A program made the position numbers and the translations under genes. DNA of 64,000 nucleotides from Derxia lacustris (GTDB lineage Bacteria; Pseudomonadota; Gammaproteobacteria; Burkholderiales; Burkholderiaceae_E): positions 39,649 to 103,648 of the forward strand of contig NZ_MUHU01000036.1 in NCBI RefSeq assembly GCF_002105195.1. The letters run 5' to 3'. Shown in pieces: positions 15,608-23,896 of this stretch. The notes beneath the pieces were generated by a model. The model was not told the origin of the DNA and searched no databases. It saw only the letters and a list, made by a program, of their open reading frames with translations. Within the stretch, counting starts at the first letter, position 1, and every line of letters begins with the position of its first letter.

Positions 15608-18118
15608 TCAGGCTGCGGCCGCGACCGGCAGCGGCGCCGCCTTGACCGCGACCTTGAACTGGTCGAGGCAGACCGCCAGCGGCGAGCCGATGGCGCCGAG
15701 CTTGAGCGCACGCGGCGAGCGGGCGCTGCGCGCTTCCAGCTCGAAGGCGAGCGGCGTCGAGCCTTCGACGCCGGGCAGGTTCAGCACCAGCTCGGCCGGC
15801 GCGCGCGAGGCCTGGAGCCAGGACAGCTCGGCCACCACCGCGCCGTTGAGCCGCACGCGCAGCCGCTGCGGCACCGGCAGCTCGGCCGGGTTGTAGGGAT
15901 GCAGCGACAGCTGCACCTGCACCTGGTCGCCGGCATGCGTGCCCGGCACCCGGGTTTCGAGCCGCGCGCTGCGCGCCGTCATCCACAGGCCGCTGCTGTC
16001 GCGGCGGTCGAAGCCGGCGCTGCGGAACAGCTCGGGCAGCAGTTCCTCGTCCACTTCCTTGAACTCGATGGCGCTGCCGGCCTTCACATGCGCGGTGACG
16101 GCCAGCGCGCGCACTTCCTCGGTCGGGAAGGTGGCGAGGTAGTCGTCGAAGCGCAGCCTGGGCAGCGGCGGCGGCGCGGTCTTGAAGGCGGCTTCGAGGC
16201 TTTCGGCCGGCTTCACGGCATAGCGGCCGGTGCCGTAGTAGTAGTCGTAGAACTTGAGCGAATCCTCGCCGCCGATCGAGGTGAGCCAGACCGCCGGAAT
16301 GCCGAGCGCCTCGGCAAAGATGATCCCGTGCAGCGAGCTGGAGATGACCAGTTCGGCGCCGAGCAGATTGCCGATCAGGCCCATCGGCGTGTCGTCGACC
16401 GAGACGAACTGGCTGACGATCCCGAAATGCTCGCGCCGCATCATCAGGTCGTCGCGGTAGTGCGGAACGATGCGCACGCCGCGCGACTTGCCGCCGAGGG
16501 CGGCCTGCGCCGCCTCGATCTCGGTCTTGTAGAGCAGCGGAATCAGGCAGCCCGGATCGAAGACTTCGCGGATCTTCGAGGTGTCGATGCCGTTGCGGCG
16601 CAGGAAATCGACCGTGAGCGGACCGCGCACCGCATGCACCGACAGGTCGCTGACCTTCTTCTCGAAGCCCATCTTGCTGCCCTTGACGCCGGTGCCCCAG
16701 ATCACGTCGCCGTCGCGCGCCGTGTGCAGCACCGAGCCGATCGACACCAGCTTGCGTTCGCCCGGCTTGGGCTGCTGCGGCCGGATGCCGCTGATGCGCT
16801 CGACGATCTCCATCGAGGCGATGTCGCCGAAGTTGCCGATGGCGAAGCGGCGCTTGCCGACCTGGCCGTCGAAGGCCTTGTCGACCGCATCCCACCAGAA
16901 CAGCGGCAGGCCGACGCGTTCGGGCGGCAGCTCGGGCATCGGCTCGTCGGTCACGGCCTCGCCGGCCGCCGGCAGCGCCACGCCCTGGCTCAGCCCGTAG
17001 TCGCGCTTGACCGGCTTGAGGCTGGCCAGCACCGCCTGCAAGGACACCCGCGCGACCGCGCAGGCCTCGTCGTTGATGCCGTAGGAAATCACCACCTCGT
17101 CGCCGTTGACCACGAAGCCGCAGGGATAGACGACCTCCTCCACCTCCTTGTTGAGGCGCGGCATGTCGAAGGTGGTGCCCTTGGGATTGGGCAGCTCGAA
17201 CGGCTCGGTCGAGGCGGTCAGCACCTCGAACGGCGCGCGCGGCGCGAATTCATAGAAGCAGGCGCGATAGCGCCGGCCGGTGCGGGTCTTGTAGCTGGAA
17301 TGCGCGATGGTCAGGAAGCGGCCGTTGACCAGCACCGGCTGGGCGCTGCCGCGCAGTTCGCCGAACAGGTTCTGATAGCCGCTGTGCCAGCGCGACACCG
17401 CCGCCTCCTCGGCCAGCAGGAAGCGGTCGCCCTCCTCGCGCACCGACAGCACCTCGTGCGGGCAGAGGCCGTAGACCGCCCACAGCTTCGACTCGGCGGT
17501 GAACAGCATCCAGTTCTTCTCGATCGGATCGCGCCGCGCGCGGTAGATCTCGCGCGCCGGCGCCACCGGCCGCAGCCCGGCGGCATCCATGCGCGCGATG
17601 AACTGATGGTTGCGCGGCCGGTTCGCGCCGTCGTTCCAGATGAGATGGATCGCGCCGTCGAGCACCAGATAGCGCGCATCGGCATGCCACTGGAGCGCGC
17701 GCTCGTTGAGGTTTTCCTCGTCGGCAAAGCGGATCAGGTCGGACAGCGGCGTGACCGAGCCCGGCACGATCTCGAAACCGCGCGTCAGCCGGCAGGCCGC
17801 CAGCCGGCGGATCTCCTGCTTCTCGTGCACCACGCGATAGGTCATCGCAAAGCCGTCGCCGAGCGCGATCAGCGTGGGATTGAACACGCGGAAGCCCTCG
17901 TTGGGCGCCGGCGCATCCACATCGACCATCACCTCCTCGATCAGCACTTCCAGCAGTTCGCCGGTCTCGGGATCGCGCACCTCGATCTGCTTCGGCTCGG
18001 GTGGCTGGATGTGCCAGGCCTCGGGCACCAGGTCGGCGTTGTTGAACAGCTTCATGCCGACATCGCCCGCCGACTGATCTTCGGTCTTGGCGCCAGAAAA
18101 CGGAAAGTTGAGCTTCAT
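15608..18118 (-). CDS. Beta-propeller (GH130-like) and polysaccharide pyruvyl transferase fusion protein
   Basis: An 836-residue fusion. Residues about 60-395 look like a five-bladed propeller of the GH130 phosphorylase/GH43-like type: FRVFNPTLIALGDGFAMTYR, LIWNDGANRPRNHQF, RDPIEKNWMLF and VVYPCGFVVNGDEVVISYG. Residues about 420-640 are a PST domain: NFGDIASMEIVERISG, IGSVLHT, VIWGTGVKGS, AVRGPLTVDFLRR, FDPGCLIPLLY and SSSLHGIIFAEALG. The last 150 residues are beta-rich and may be a carbohydrate-binding or jelly-roll domain. ATG 18118 (MKLNFPFSGAK) is the first plausible start; a later Met (MKLFNNADLVP) is possible. No signal peptide, so cytoplasmic. The propeller assignment is the weaker part. 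Confidence 0.7.
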   Translation of the reverse strand: MKLNFPFSGAKTEDQSAGDVGMKLFNNADLVPEAWHIQPPEPKQIEVRDPETGELLEVLIEEVMVDVDAPAPNEGFRVFNPTLIALGDGFAMTYRVVHEKQEIRRLAACRLTRGFEIVPGSVTPLSDLIRFADEENLNERALQWHADARYLVLDGAIHLIWNDGANRPRNHQFIARMDAAGLRPVAPAREIYRARRDPIEKNWMLFTAESKLWAVYGLCPHEVLSVREEGDRFLLAEEAAVSRWHSGYQNLFGELRGSAQPVLVNGRFLTIAHSSYKTRTGRRYRACFYEFAPRAPFEVLTASTEPFELPNPKGTTFDMPRLNKEVEEVVYPCGFVVNGDEVVISYGINDEACAVARVSLQAVLASLKPVKRDYGLSQGVALPAAGEAVTDEPMPELPPERVGLPLFWWDAVDKAFDGQVGKRRFAIGNFGDIASMEIVERISGIRPQQPKPGERKLVSIGSVLHTARDGDVIWGTGVKGSKMGFEKKVSDLSVHAVRGPLTVDFLRRNGIDTSKIREVFDPGCLIPLLYKTEIEAAQAALGGKSRGVRIVPHYRDDLMMRREHFGIVSQFVSVDDTPMGLIGNLLGAELVISSSLHGIIFAEALGIPAVWLTSIGGEDSLKFYDYYYGTGRYAVKPAESLEAAFKTAPPPLPRLRFDDYLATFPTEEVRALAVTAHVKAGSAIEFKEVDEELLPELFRSAGFDRRDSSGLWMTARSARLETRVPGTHAGDQVQVQLSLHPYNPAELPVPQRLRVRLNGAVVAELSWLQASRAPAELVLNLPGVEGSTPLAFELEARSARSPRALKLGAIGSPLAVCLDQFKVAVKAAPLPVAAAA

Positions 18119-18238
18119 GAGCAATATCTCGATGGAAAGGCGTTCCGCGCTGCAACACGCAGGCGAATCGTCGATGACTGACAGGCGCGATGCGGTTTGA
18201 ATTGTCGGCGTGCAAGGCCGCTGCTCGAAGGAAGACTT

Positions 18239-18265
18239 GCCGGCGACAGGCGTAGCGTCGCCGGC
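18239..18265 (-). terminator. Hairpin downstream of the WcbI-like gene
   Basis: A perfect 9-bp inverted repeat (GCCGGCGAC/GTCGCCGGC) with a 9-base loop sits just past the stop of the WcbI-like gene. Read on the minus strand it is followed by a moderately pyrimidine-rich stretch (AAGTCTTCCTTCG) rather than a clean T-tract. It could end or attenuate the kpsM-to-wcbI unit before the PST/GT genes, in a 151-bp gap that is by far the largest within the capsule series. Confidence 0.4.
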
Positions 18266-18269
18266 GCCG

Positions 18270-19301
18270 TCACACCGACGGCTGCACGAAATCCCAGTGC
18301 GCGCGGAAGAAGCGTGCGCGCCGGAAGCCGGCGTTGTCGGCCCCGAGCAGGCGGCCGGCCCAGTGCTGGGGAATGTCGACATCGGGCAGGCCGACCGCGA
18401 GCACCCGGCCGTTGCGCACGATGCCGACGCTGTCGTCCTCGTTGTCGAGCGCGCGGATATGGGTGTTGGCCTTGGCCACGCCGAGCGTCACGCCGCCGGC
18501 CGGAAAGCTGCTCAGCGCCCATTCGCGCAAGGTGTAGTGGGTGCGGCCGAGAAACTCGTGATGCGCCCAGTCGCTGCTGGAGAACTCCAGCCCGATGGCC
18601 TCGGCCACGCCGGGCAGGATCGGCGTGCGCACGCCTTCCTGCACCTCGATGGCCTGGCTGCCGTAGGCCGGATCGAGCGTGAGCCCGGCCAGCCGCGCCA
18701 GCTCGCGCACCACATGCGCATACAGCGCATTGCTCGGATGGTCGGGCGTGAGAAAGAGCTGGCTGCGGCGGTAGTTGGCGAGGATGAAATCGGAAATGCT
18801 CACGTCCACCGCGCACTCCTGCTCGCGCTTGCGCAGCTGCTCGGTGGTGAGCTCCATCATCTGCGGCATGGCGGCGGCGAAATGGCGCGGCTCGAACAGC
18901 GCGCCGTAAAAGCGCTCGAACGCCGCCGGATCGCTGGCCGACTCGAGCATGCCGGTCAGGCCCAGCACCGAGCTCAGGCCCCATTCGGCGAACCGGCCCC
19001 AGGTGCGTCGGCGCGGCGTGGGCCAGTAGCCGGCCCATTGCAGCCACGGGTACTTGATGAAGGGCCGGCCGATGCGCCGGCAGGCGTCCTCGAGGTGGAC
19101 CGTGTTCCAGTCCTCCTTGTTGAGGATGGGATTGAAGACGACCAGGTCGTAATGAGCCAGACGCTCATAGGGAAACGGCGTCTTGGCGGCGATGAGCTGG
19201 TAGTTGGTCAGCGTGTCGAAGCGATGCTCGCCGAGCGCATAGCGGTCGAAGATCCGCTTGAGCGCGCCGGCATGGCAGCCGCCGTAGATGAGCACCTTCA
19301 T
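18270..19301 (-). CDS. WcbI-like capsule polysaccharide biosynthesis protein
   Basis: A 343-residue cytoplasmic protein resembling the WcbI family first defined in the Burkholderia capsule locus. The N-terminus MKVLIYGGCHAGALKRIF has the G-x-C-(H/Q) motif of that fold, followed by YDLVVFNPILNKEDW. Around residues 170-215 come ISDFILANYRRSQLFLTPDHPSN and an NALYAHVV helix, both usual in the family. WcbI has been shown to bind coenzyme A and is thought to be an acyl (acetyl) transferase acting on capsule sugars. Here it lies between the export porin gene (28 bp upstream) and the PST genes. Family call is from motif recall; the reaction is inference. Confidence 0.62.
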   Translation of the reverse strand: MKVLIYGGCHAGALKRIFDRYALGEHRFDTLTNYQLIAAKTPFPYERLAHYDLVVFNPILNKEDWNTVHLEDACRRIGRPFIKYPWLQWAGYWPTPRRRTWGRFAEWGLSSVLGLTGMLESASDPAAFERFYGALFEPRHFAAAMPQMMELTTEQLRKREQECAVDVSISDFILANYRRSQLFLTPDHPSNALYAHVVRELARLAGLTLDPAYGSQAIEVQEGVRTPILPGVAEAIGLEFSSSDWAHHEFLGRTHYTLREWALSSFPAGGVTLGVAKANTHIRALDNEDDSVGIVRNGRVLAVGLPDVDIPQHWAGRLLGADNAGFRRARFFRAHWDFVQPSV

Positions 19302-19329
19302 TGCGGGATCCGGTCGTTCCGTTGGGGTT

Positions 19330-21117
19330 TCACAGATTGAGCACCACGCGCGCCGCCAGCGCGATCTGGAACAGGATCTGGGTCATGTCCTTCCAGATCT
19401 GGCGCGATTTCACGTCGATCTTGGGCAACACCAGAATCTGGTCGCCCGAGCGCACCGCGCCGGCCTTGGCATCGAAATGCCAGGCGTCGGCCTCGCCCAG
19501 ATCGGCAAAGCTGCCGTTGTTGTGCGCCACCACCACGCGCGAGCTGCCGGCGTTCTGCACGAAGCCGCCGGCGCCGGCGATGTAGTCGCGCACGCCCAGC
19601 TTGGGGTCGTAGGCGATGGCGTTGGGGAACAGCACGTCGCCGCTCACCAGCACCAGGCCGTCGCGCGCCGGCACGTTGATGACATCGCCGTTCTCCAGCA
19701 GCAGATCGTCGCGCGCGCTGCTCTCGGCGATCAGCACCTGGCCCGAGGGCTCGATCTTGCGGGCCCGGTCGACCCATTGAAGGATCAGCGCCGCCTCCTC
19801 GCGCCGCAGCGCGGCCTCGTCGTTGGTGCCCGAGCGCGCGGTGAGCACGCTCACCTCCAGGCCGTGCAGCGCGGTTTCCAGCATCTGCTTCTGGCGCAGC
19901 TTCACGCTGGCGCGAAAGAGCTGGATGTTGTTGCGATCGGAGCGGTCGGAGAAGCGGATCCGCTGCATCACGTCGCCGAGCCGGCTGCCATAGGGCAGCA
20001 CGTATTCCTGAAGACTGTCGTGCTCGCCCTGCACCCGCACGGTGATGATCCCGGGCTTCTTGTCGGCGGTGAACTCGATCTCGTCGCCGTTGACGAGATT
20101 GAGCTCGGCGGTCTGGTCGAGCGCGTAGTACTCGGTATTGGTCACGGTGCCGGTGTTGCGCACCACGCGCACATGGGTGGCGGCGGGCATCGGCCGGGCC
20201 AGCCGCACCAGCTCGGCCACGCCGATCTGGCGCCCGGCAAATTCGAAGCGGCGCGCATTCTCGACCAGCCCCGACACCTTGAAGGTGCTGCGGCGCGGGC
20301 CGACGAAGATCACGTCGCCGTCGGCCAGCTGCACCGGCTGCATGCGGCCGTCGAGCAGGAAGTCGTAGAGGTCGAGCCGGCTGCGCAGCGTGCTGCCGCG
20401 CTTGATCTGCACATCGAGAAAGCTGCCGCGATCGAGGTCGATGCCGCCGGCCTGGTCGAGATAGTTGAGCGGGCTGTCGAGGCTGGTGCCGCCGTACAGG
20501 CCGGGCCGGTTGACATAGCCGCCGACGAAGACCCGCACCGGCTGGGCCGCCGCGAGGTTGGCGTAGCTGCTCACATTGGCGCGGAACACCCGCGCCACGG
20601 CGGTCTCGACCACGCGCTGCAAGTCCTGGTTGCGCACGCCCAGCACCTGCACCGGGCCCACATGCGGCAGGAACAGATTGCCCTTGGGATCGACCGGCAC
20701 CCGCGCATCGAACTCGAACGCGCCCCAGAGCCGGATCTGGATCAGGTCGCCGACCGCGATGGCGTAATCGGCATTGAAGTTCGAGGCGCTCAGCCGCGCG
20801 AACGAGCCGGTGAACAGGTTGGCGCCGAAGGTGTCGCTGGCGAGATTGGCCGAATAGTCGTAGCCGGCCGGCGCCGGATTGGTCGGCACCACCGGCAGCC
20901 CGGGCGCCGCCGCGGTCAGCGGCGCGGGCAGGGCGGTGCTCGGCGTGGGCGTCGGCGTGGCCGGCAGCAGCGCCGGCGTGGCCGACGGATTGCTCTGGGT
21001 GCTGCTGGTGGCCTGACTGGCCGGGGCCGGCGGCGCGAACAGGCCACCCAGCTGGGCCCGGGCCGGACCGGCCAGCAGCGCAAGCGCGGCCACGCAGGAC
21101 AGGATCAGTCGTCTCAT
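19330..21117 (-). CDS. kpsD: Capsule polysaccharide export outer-membrane protein (KpsD/OPX type)
   Basis: A 595-residue periplasmic/outer-membrane polysaccharide export protein. It has a Sec signal peptide (MRRLILSCVAALALLAGPARA, probable cleavage before QLGG) without a lipobox cysteine, so it resembles KpsD more than the lipoprotein Wza. A Pro/Ala/Thr-rich linker follows, then the poly_export domain with YAIAVGDLIQIRLWG near residue 115 and DPKGNLFLPHVGPVQV, and several SLBB-like segments, including VFVGGYVNRPGLY and LVLVSGDVLFPNAIAYD. It should form the periplasmic channel that accepts polymer from KpsMTE. Gene order kpsM-T-E-D with a 1-bp gap to kpsE supports this. Confidence 0.88.
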   Translation of the reverse strand: MRRLILSCVAALALLAGPARAQLGGLFAPPAPASQATSSTQSNPSATPALLPATPTPTPSTALPAPLTAAAPGLPVVPTNPAPAGYDYSANLASDTFGANLFTGSFARLSASNFNADYAIAVGDLIQIRLWGAFEFDARVPVDPKGNLFLPHVGPVQVLGVRNQDLQRVVETAVARVFRANVSSYANLAAAQPVRVFVGGYVNRPGLYGGTSLDSPLNYLDQAGGIDLDRGSFLDVQIKRGSTLRSRLDLYDFLLDGRMQPVQLADGDVIFVGPRRSTFKVSGLVENARRFEFAGRQIGVAELVRLARPMPAATHVRVVRNTGTVTNTEYYALDQTAELNLVNGDEIEFTADKKPGIITVRVQGEHDSLQEYVLPYGSRLGDVMQRIRFSDRSDRNNIQLFRASVKLRQKQMLETALHGLEVSVLTARSGTNDEAALRREEAALILQWVDRARKIEPSGQVLIAESSARDDLLLENGDVINVPARDGLVLVSGDVLFPNAIAYDPKLGVRDYIAGAGGFVQNAGSSRVVVAHNNGSFADLGEADAWHFDAKAGAVRSGDQILVLPKIDVKSRQIWKDMTQILFQIALAARVVLNL

Positions 21118-21118
21118 A

Positions 21119-22312
21119 TCAGTCTCGGTGCTCGGAAATGACCGCCATCAGCAGATGGACGATGGCCGCCAGCAGAAACGCCAGCAGCGCAAAGGCGGCG
21201 ATGTTGTAGAGCCGGCGCGGCTCCATCGAATACTGCGGAACCGTCGGCGCCTGGAGCACCGACACCTTCTTGAGCGTGCGCGCGGCCTGGATGCGACCCT
21301 GCTCCAGCGCGCTCAGCGCGGTCTTGTAGACATCCTGGTCGAACTGCGCCGCCATGCTCAGGCGCTGATATTCCTCGACCGTCTGGTTGAGCGGCGTGCC
21401 GCTGCTGGCGGTCAGACGCAGCCGCTCCTGCGCCAGCTGCTTCTGCACCGCCGCGATCTGGAGATTGATGTCGACGATGGCCGGGCTGTCGGGCACCAGA
21501 TAGCCGAGCAGCGCCGACTTGCGGGTATTGAGGTCGGTGAGCTGGCCGTCGAGCCGGTTGACGATGCCCACCACGTTCTCGGCGGTGTTCTCGGGCGCGG
21601 CCATGCCGTGCTCGTTCTGGAACGCCAGCAACTTCTGGCGCCCGGCCAGCGCGCGGTCGCGCATCTCGCCGACCTGGCTTTCGAGGAACCTGACCTGCAC
21701 CTCGGCGAGCCGGTGGCCGAGCAGGTTCATGTACTGCTCGCCCTCCTCCACCAGCGCCCGGGCGATGGCGGTCGCCATCTCGGGCGTGTAGGCCTGGACC
21801 CGCAGCAGCAGCAGGCCCGAGTAGTCGTCGTACTCGACCGCCACGCGCGACTGGTAGTAGCTGTAGAACCATTCGATCGAGCTGTCGCGCGCATACAGCC
21901 GCGACAGCGGATCGCGCGACGGATCGCTGTAGTGCTCGCGCAGATGCAGCCGGGCATCGAGCTTTTCGAGCATGTCGACCGACAGCAGATGGTCGCGCAG
22001 CAGCATCTGGTTGGGCCGGTCGCCGCCACCGATGCCGCCGAGCAGGCTGGAGAAATCGACCGACTGGCCGCCGCCCGGCATGTCGGCCTGCTGGATGATG
22101 ACGTGGGCCTCGGACACATAGCGCGGCGAGGCGATCAGCCCCCAGTACAGCGCCGCCAGCAGCGTGGCCACGAAGGCGGCGGTGAAGGCCGGATAGCGGC
22201 GCCAGCGGCTCTTGCGCCGCGCCGCCGGCGCGATGTCGGGCAGCAGATTGCGCGCGGGCGCGGCCGGCGTGGGCGCCGGCGCAGCGTCGGGCAGGGTGAC
22301 GTCCTTGCTCAT
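21119..22312 (-). CDS. kpsE: Capsule export inner-membrane protein KpsE (PCP family)
   Basis: A 397-residue polysaccharide co-polymerase of the KpsE/CtrB/BexC type. It has a transmembrane segment near residues 43-63 (FTAAFVATLLAALYWGLIA), a large periplasmic part with long helices (residues about 190-300, for example LEQGRIQAARTLKK later on), and a second transmembrane segment near 370-390 (IAAFALLAFLLAAIVHLLMAV). The segment SPRYVSEAHVIIQQ just after the first membrane span is typical. KpsE links the KpsMT transporter to the outer-membrane export protein. Its ATG overlaps the kpsT stop by 4 bp, indicating translational coupling. Confidence 0.9.
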   Translation of the reverse strand: MSKDVTLPDAAPAPTPAAPARNLLPDIAPAARRKSRWRRYPAFTAAFVATLLAALYWGLIASPRYVSEAHVIIQQADMPGGGQSVDFSSLLGGIGGGDRPNQMLLRDHLLSVDMLEKLDARLHLREHYSDPSRDPLSRLYARDSSIEWFYSYYQSRVAVEYDDYSGLLLLRVQAYTPEMATAIARALVEEGEQYMNLLGHRLAEVQVRFLESQVGEMRDRALAGRQKLLAFQNEHGMAAPENTAENVVGIVNRLDGQLTDLNTRKSALLGYLVPDSPAIVDINLQIAAVQKQLAQERLRLTASSGTPLNQTVEEYQRLSMAAQFDQDVYKTALSALEQGRIQAARTLKKVSVLQAPTVPQYSMEPRRLYNIAAFALLAFLLAAIVHLLMAVISEHRD

Positions 22313-22977
22313 GGAGACAGCTTTCCGCTTTGTTGGTGGGCGCTCAGCGCCGCGTCGATGTCGTCGAACCAGTCGGCCCGGCCGTCGTGCAGCCAGATGC
22401 CGGCGCTGCAGAACTCGCGCAGCACGCGGGGCCGGTCGTGCACCAGCACCAGCCCGGAGCGCGCCGCCAGCTGGCGGAAGGCGGCGGCGCTCTTCTCGCG
22501 GAAGGCGCCCTCGCCGATGGCCGTGACCTCGTCCGACAGATACACGTCGAACTCGAAGGCGAGCGACAGCGCGAACTGCAACTGCGCGCGCAGCGCCGGC
22601 GTGTAGCTGCCGACCGGCTGCTCGAAGCGCCGGCCCAGCTCGGAGAATTCATGGATCCAGGCCAGCCGCGCCGCATGGTCCGGATCGCGGCCTTCGAGCC
22701 GGCACAGGAACTTGGCGTTGACGCGACCGCTGAGTTGCAGATTGAGCCCGGTCGCCTTGCCGATCGGCCACGACACGCGGCAATCGTGCTCGATGCGGCC
22801 GTGCGTGGGCTGGTCGATGCCGGCCAGCAGCCGGATCAGCGTGCTGCGGCCGCTGGCCGGCGCACCGATCACGCCCACGCCCAGACCGGCCGGAATGGTC
22901 AGGCTCACGCCATCGAGCACCCGGTGACTGCCGCCGTGACCGCGATAGCGCATGCCCACATCGTCGAGCCGGATCAT
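22309..22977 (-). CDS. kpsT: Capsule export ABC ATPase KpsT, with non-canonical nucleotide-binding motifs
   Basis: A 222-residue ATPase of the KpsT/BexA/CtrD family, recognised by VSWPIGKATGLNLQLSG, FSELGRRFEQPVGSY and FEFDVYLSDEVTAIGEGAF (Walker B with catalytic Glu). Two motifs are odd. Walker A reads GAPASGRST, with Arg44 in place of the invariant Lys. The signature region reads YTPALRAQ where relatives have YSSGMKAR, so the conserved Gly is missing. The switch His is present (LVLVHDRP). The gene overlaps kpsM and kpsE by 4 bp at each end, so it sits in an otherwise normal operon. It energises export of the lipid-linked capsule unless the changes have inactivated it. Confidence 0.88.
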   Translation of the reverse strand: MIRLDDVGMRYRGHGGSHRVLDGVSLTIPAGLGVGVIGAPASGRSTLIRLLAGIDQPTHGRIEHDCRVSWPIGKATGLNLQLSGRVNAKFLCRLEGRDPDHAARLAWIHEFSELGRRFEQPVGSYTPALRAQLQFALSLAFEFDVYLSDEVTAIGEGAFREKSAAAFRQLAARSGLVLVHDRPRVLREFCSAGIWLHDGRADWFDDIDAALSAHQQSGKLSP

Positions 22978-23801
22978 CGCGGCTTCGCCTTCAGCCGGTC
23001 GAGGAAGCGGCGTTGCAGCAGCAGGCCGAGGAACAGCAGCACCAGCGCGCATTCGTACAGATAGGCCAGGCTCACCTCGGGCGCGGCGTGATACATCGGC
23101 GAGAAGCCGTGCCGGATCAGCTCCAGCGCCTGCGCCACCGGATTGAGCAGCACCCAGCTGCGATAGGGCTGGGGCAGGCTCGACAGCTGCACGATCACGC
23201 CCGACAGGAAGTACATCGGAATCATGATGAAGCCGATGACGCGTCTGAAGCCCGGGATCAGCTCGCTGCCGACCGAGGCCATGAGGCCGAAGCCGAGCGC
23301 CATCAGCCAGGCGCCGAACAGCGCGCCGATCACCGCCAGCGGATCGGCCGGCCGGGCGTCGATGCCGAGCAGTTCGCCGATCACGATCAGCACCGAGAAC
23401 ACCAGCGTGAGCAGGAAGGCTTCGAGCACCGCGCGCACCAGCACGAAATCGACCGGCACGATCTGGCGGTAGAGGAACAGCGGCTGGTTCTGGCCGATGG
23501 CATTGGCCGACTGGGTGGCGATGCGCTTGAACAGCAGAAAGCCGAACAGCCCGGCCACCAGCCACACGGCGGTGTCGATGCCGCCGACCTTGCGCACCCG
23601 CACCACGGTCATCATCGTGACCATGAACACCGTGTGCACCAGCGGTTCGAGCAGGAACCACAGCCACGAAGTGCGGGTGGTGAGCAGCCGGGCGATGCCC
23701 TCGCGCAGCAGCAGCGCCTTCCACACCGCGATGCGCACGGCCCAGGACGAGCGTTGCACGGTCGGGCGCGGTACGGGCTGCGGGAAGACGGTTCGGCTCA
23801 T
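22974..23801 (-). CDS. kpsM: Capsule export ABC permease KpsM
   Basis: A 275-residue ABC-2 type permease of the KpsM/BexB/CtrC family with about six membrane spans. It has the family's early motif LLTTRTSWLWFLLEPLVHTV, the cytoplasmic turn RIATQSANAIGQNQPLFLYRQ split around a GxxxP-like element, and a late YRSWVLLNPVAQALELIRHGF stretch shared by capsule exporters. It forms the inner-membrane channel with KpsT. It is the first gene of the export set; 95 bp separate it from the HlyD gene upstream, room for a promoter that I cannot identify. Confidence 0.92.
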   Translation of the reverse strand: MSRTVFPQPVPRPTVQRSSWAVRIAVWKALLLREGIARLLTTRTSWLWFLLEPLVHTVFMVTMMTVVRVRKVGGIDTAVWLVAGLFGFLLFKRIATQSANAIGQNQPLFLYRQIVPVDFVLVRAVLEAFLLTLVFSVLIVIGELLGIDARPADPLAVIGALFGAWLMALGFGLMASVGSELIPGFRRVIGFIMIPMYFLSGVIVQLSSLPQPYRSWVLLNPVAQALELIRHGFSPMYHAAPEVSLAYLYECALVLLFLGLLLQRRFLDRLKAKPR

Positions 23802-23896
23802 TCAGCGGCTGGGATGACAGGGCTTGCAGGCGGCCGGCAGCGGCGCGGCCGGCGACAGGCGTGCGGATTCTAGCCGTGGCCGGCGCGGCAGCCGGC

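Noticed and set aside
11409..15896. A 1495-codon open frame on the plus strand opposite the PST genes
   Set aside because: Spans several well-supported minus-strand genes and their boundaries; the composition (Arg/Ala/Gln/His-rich) is that of antisense high-GC sequence.
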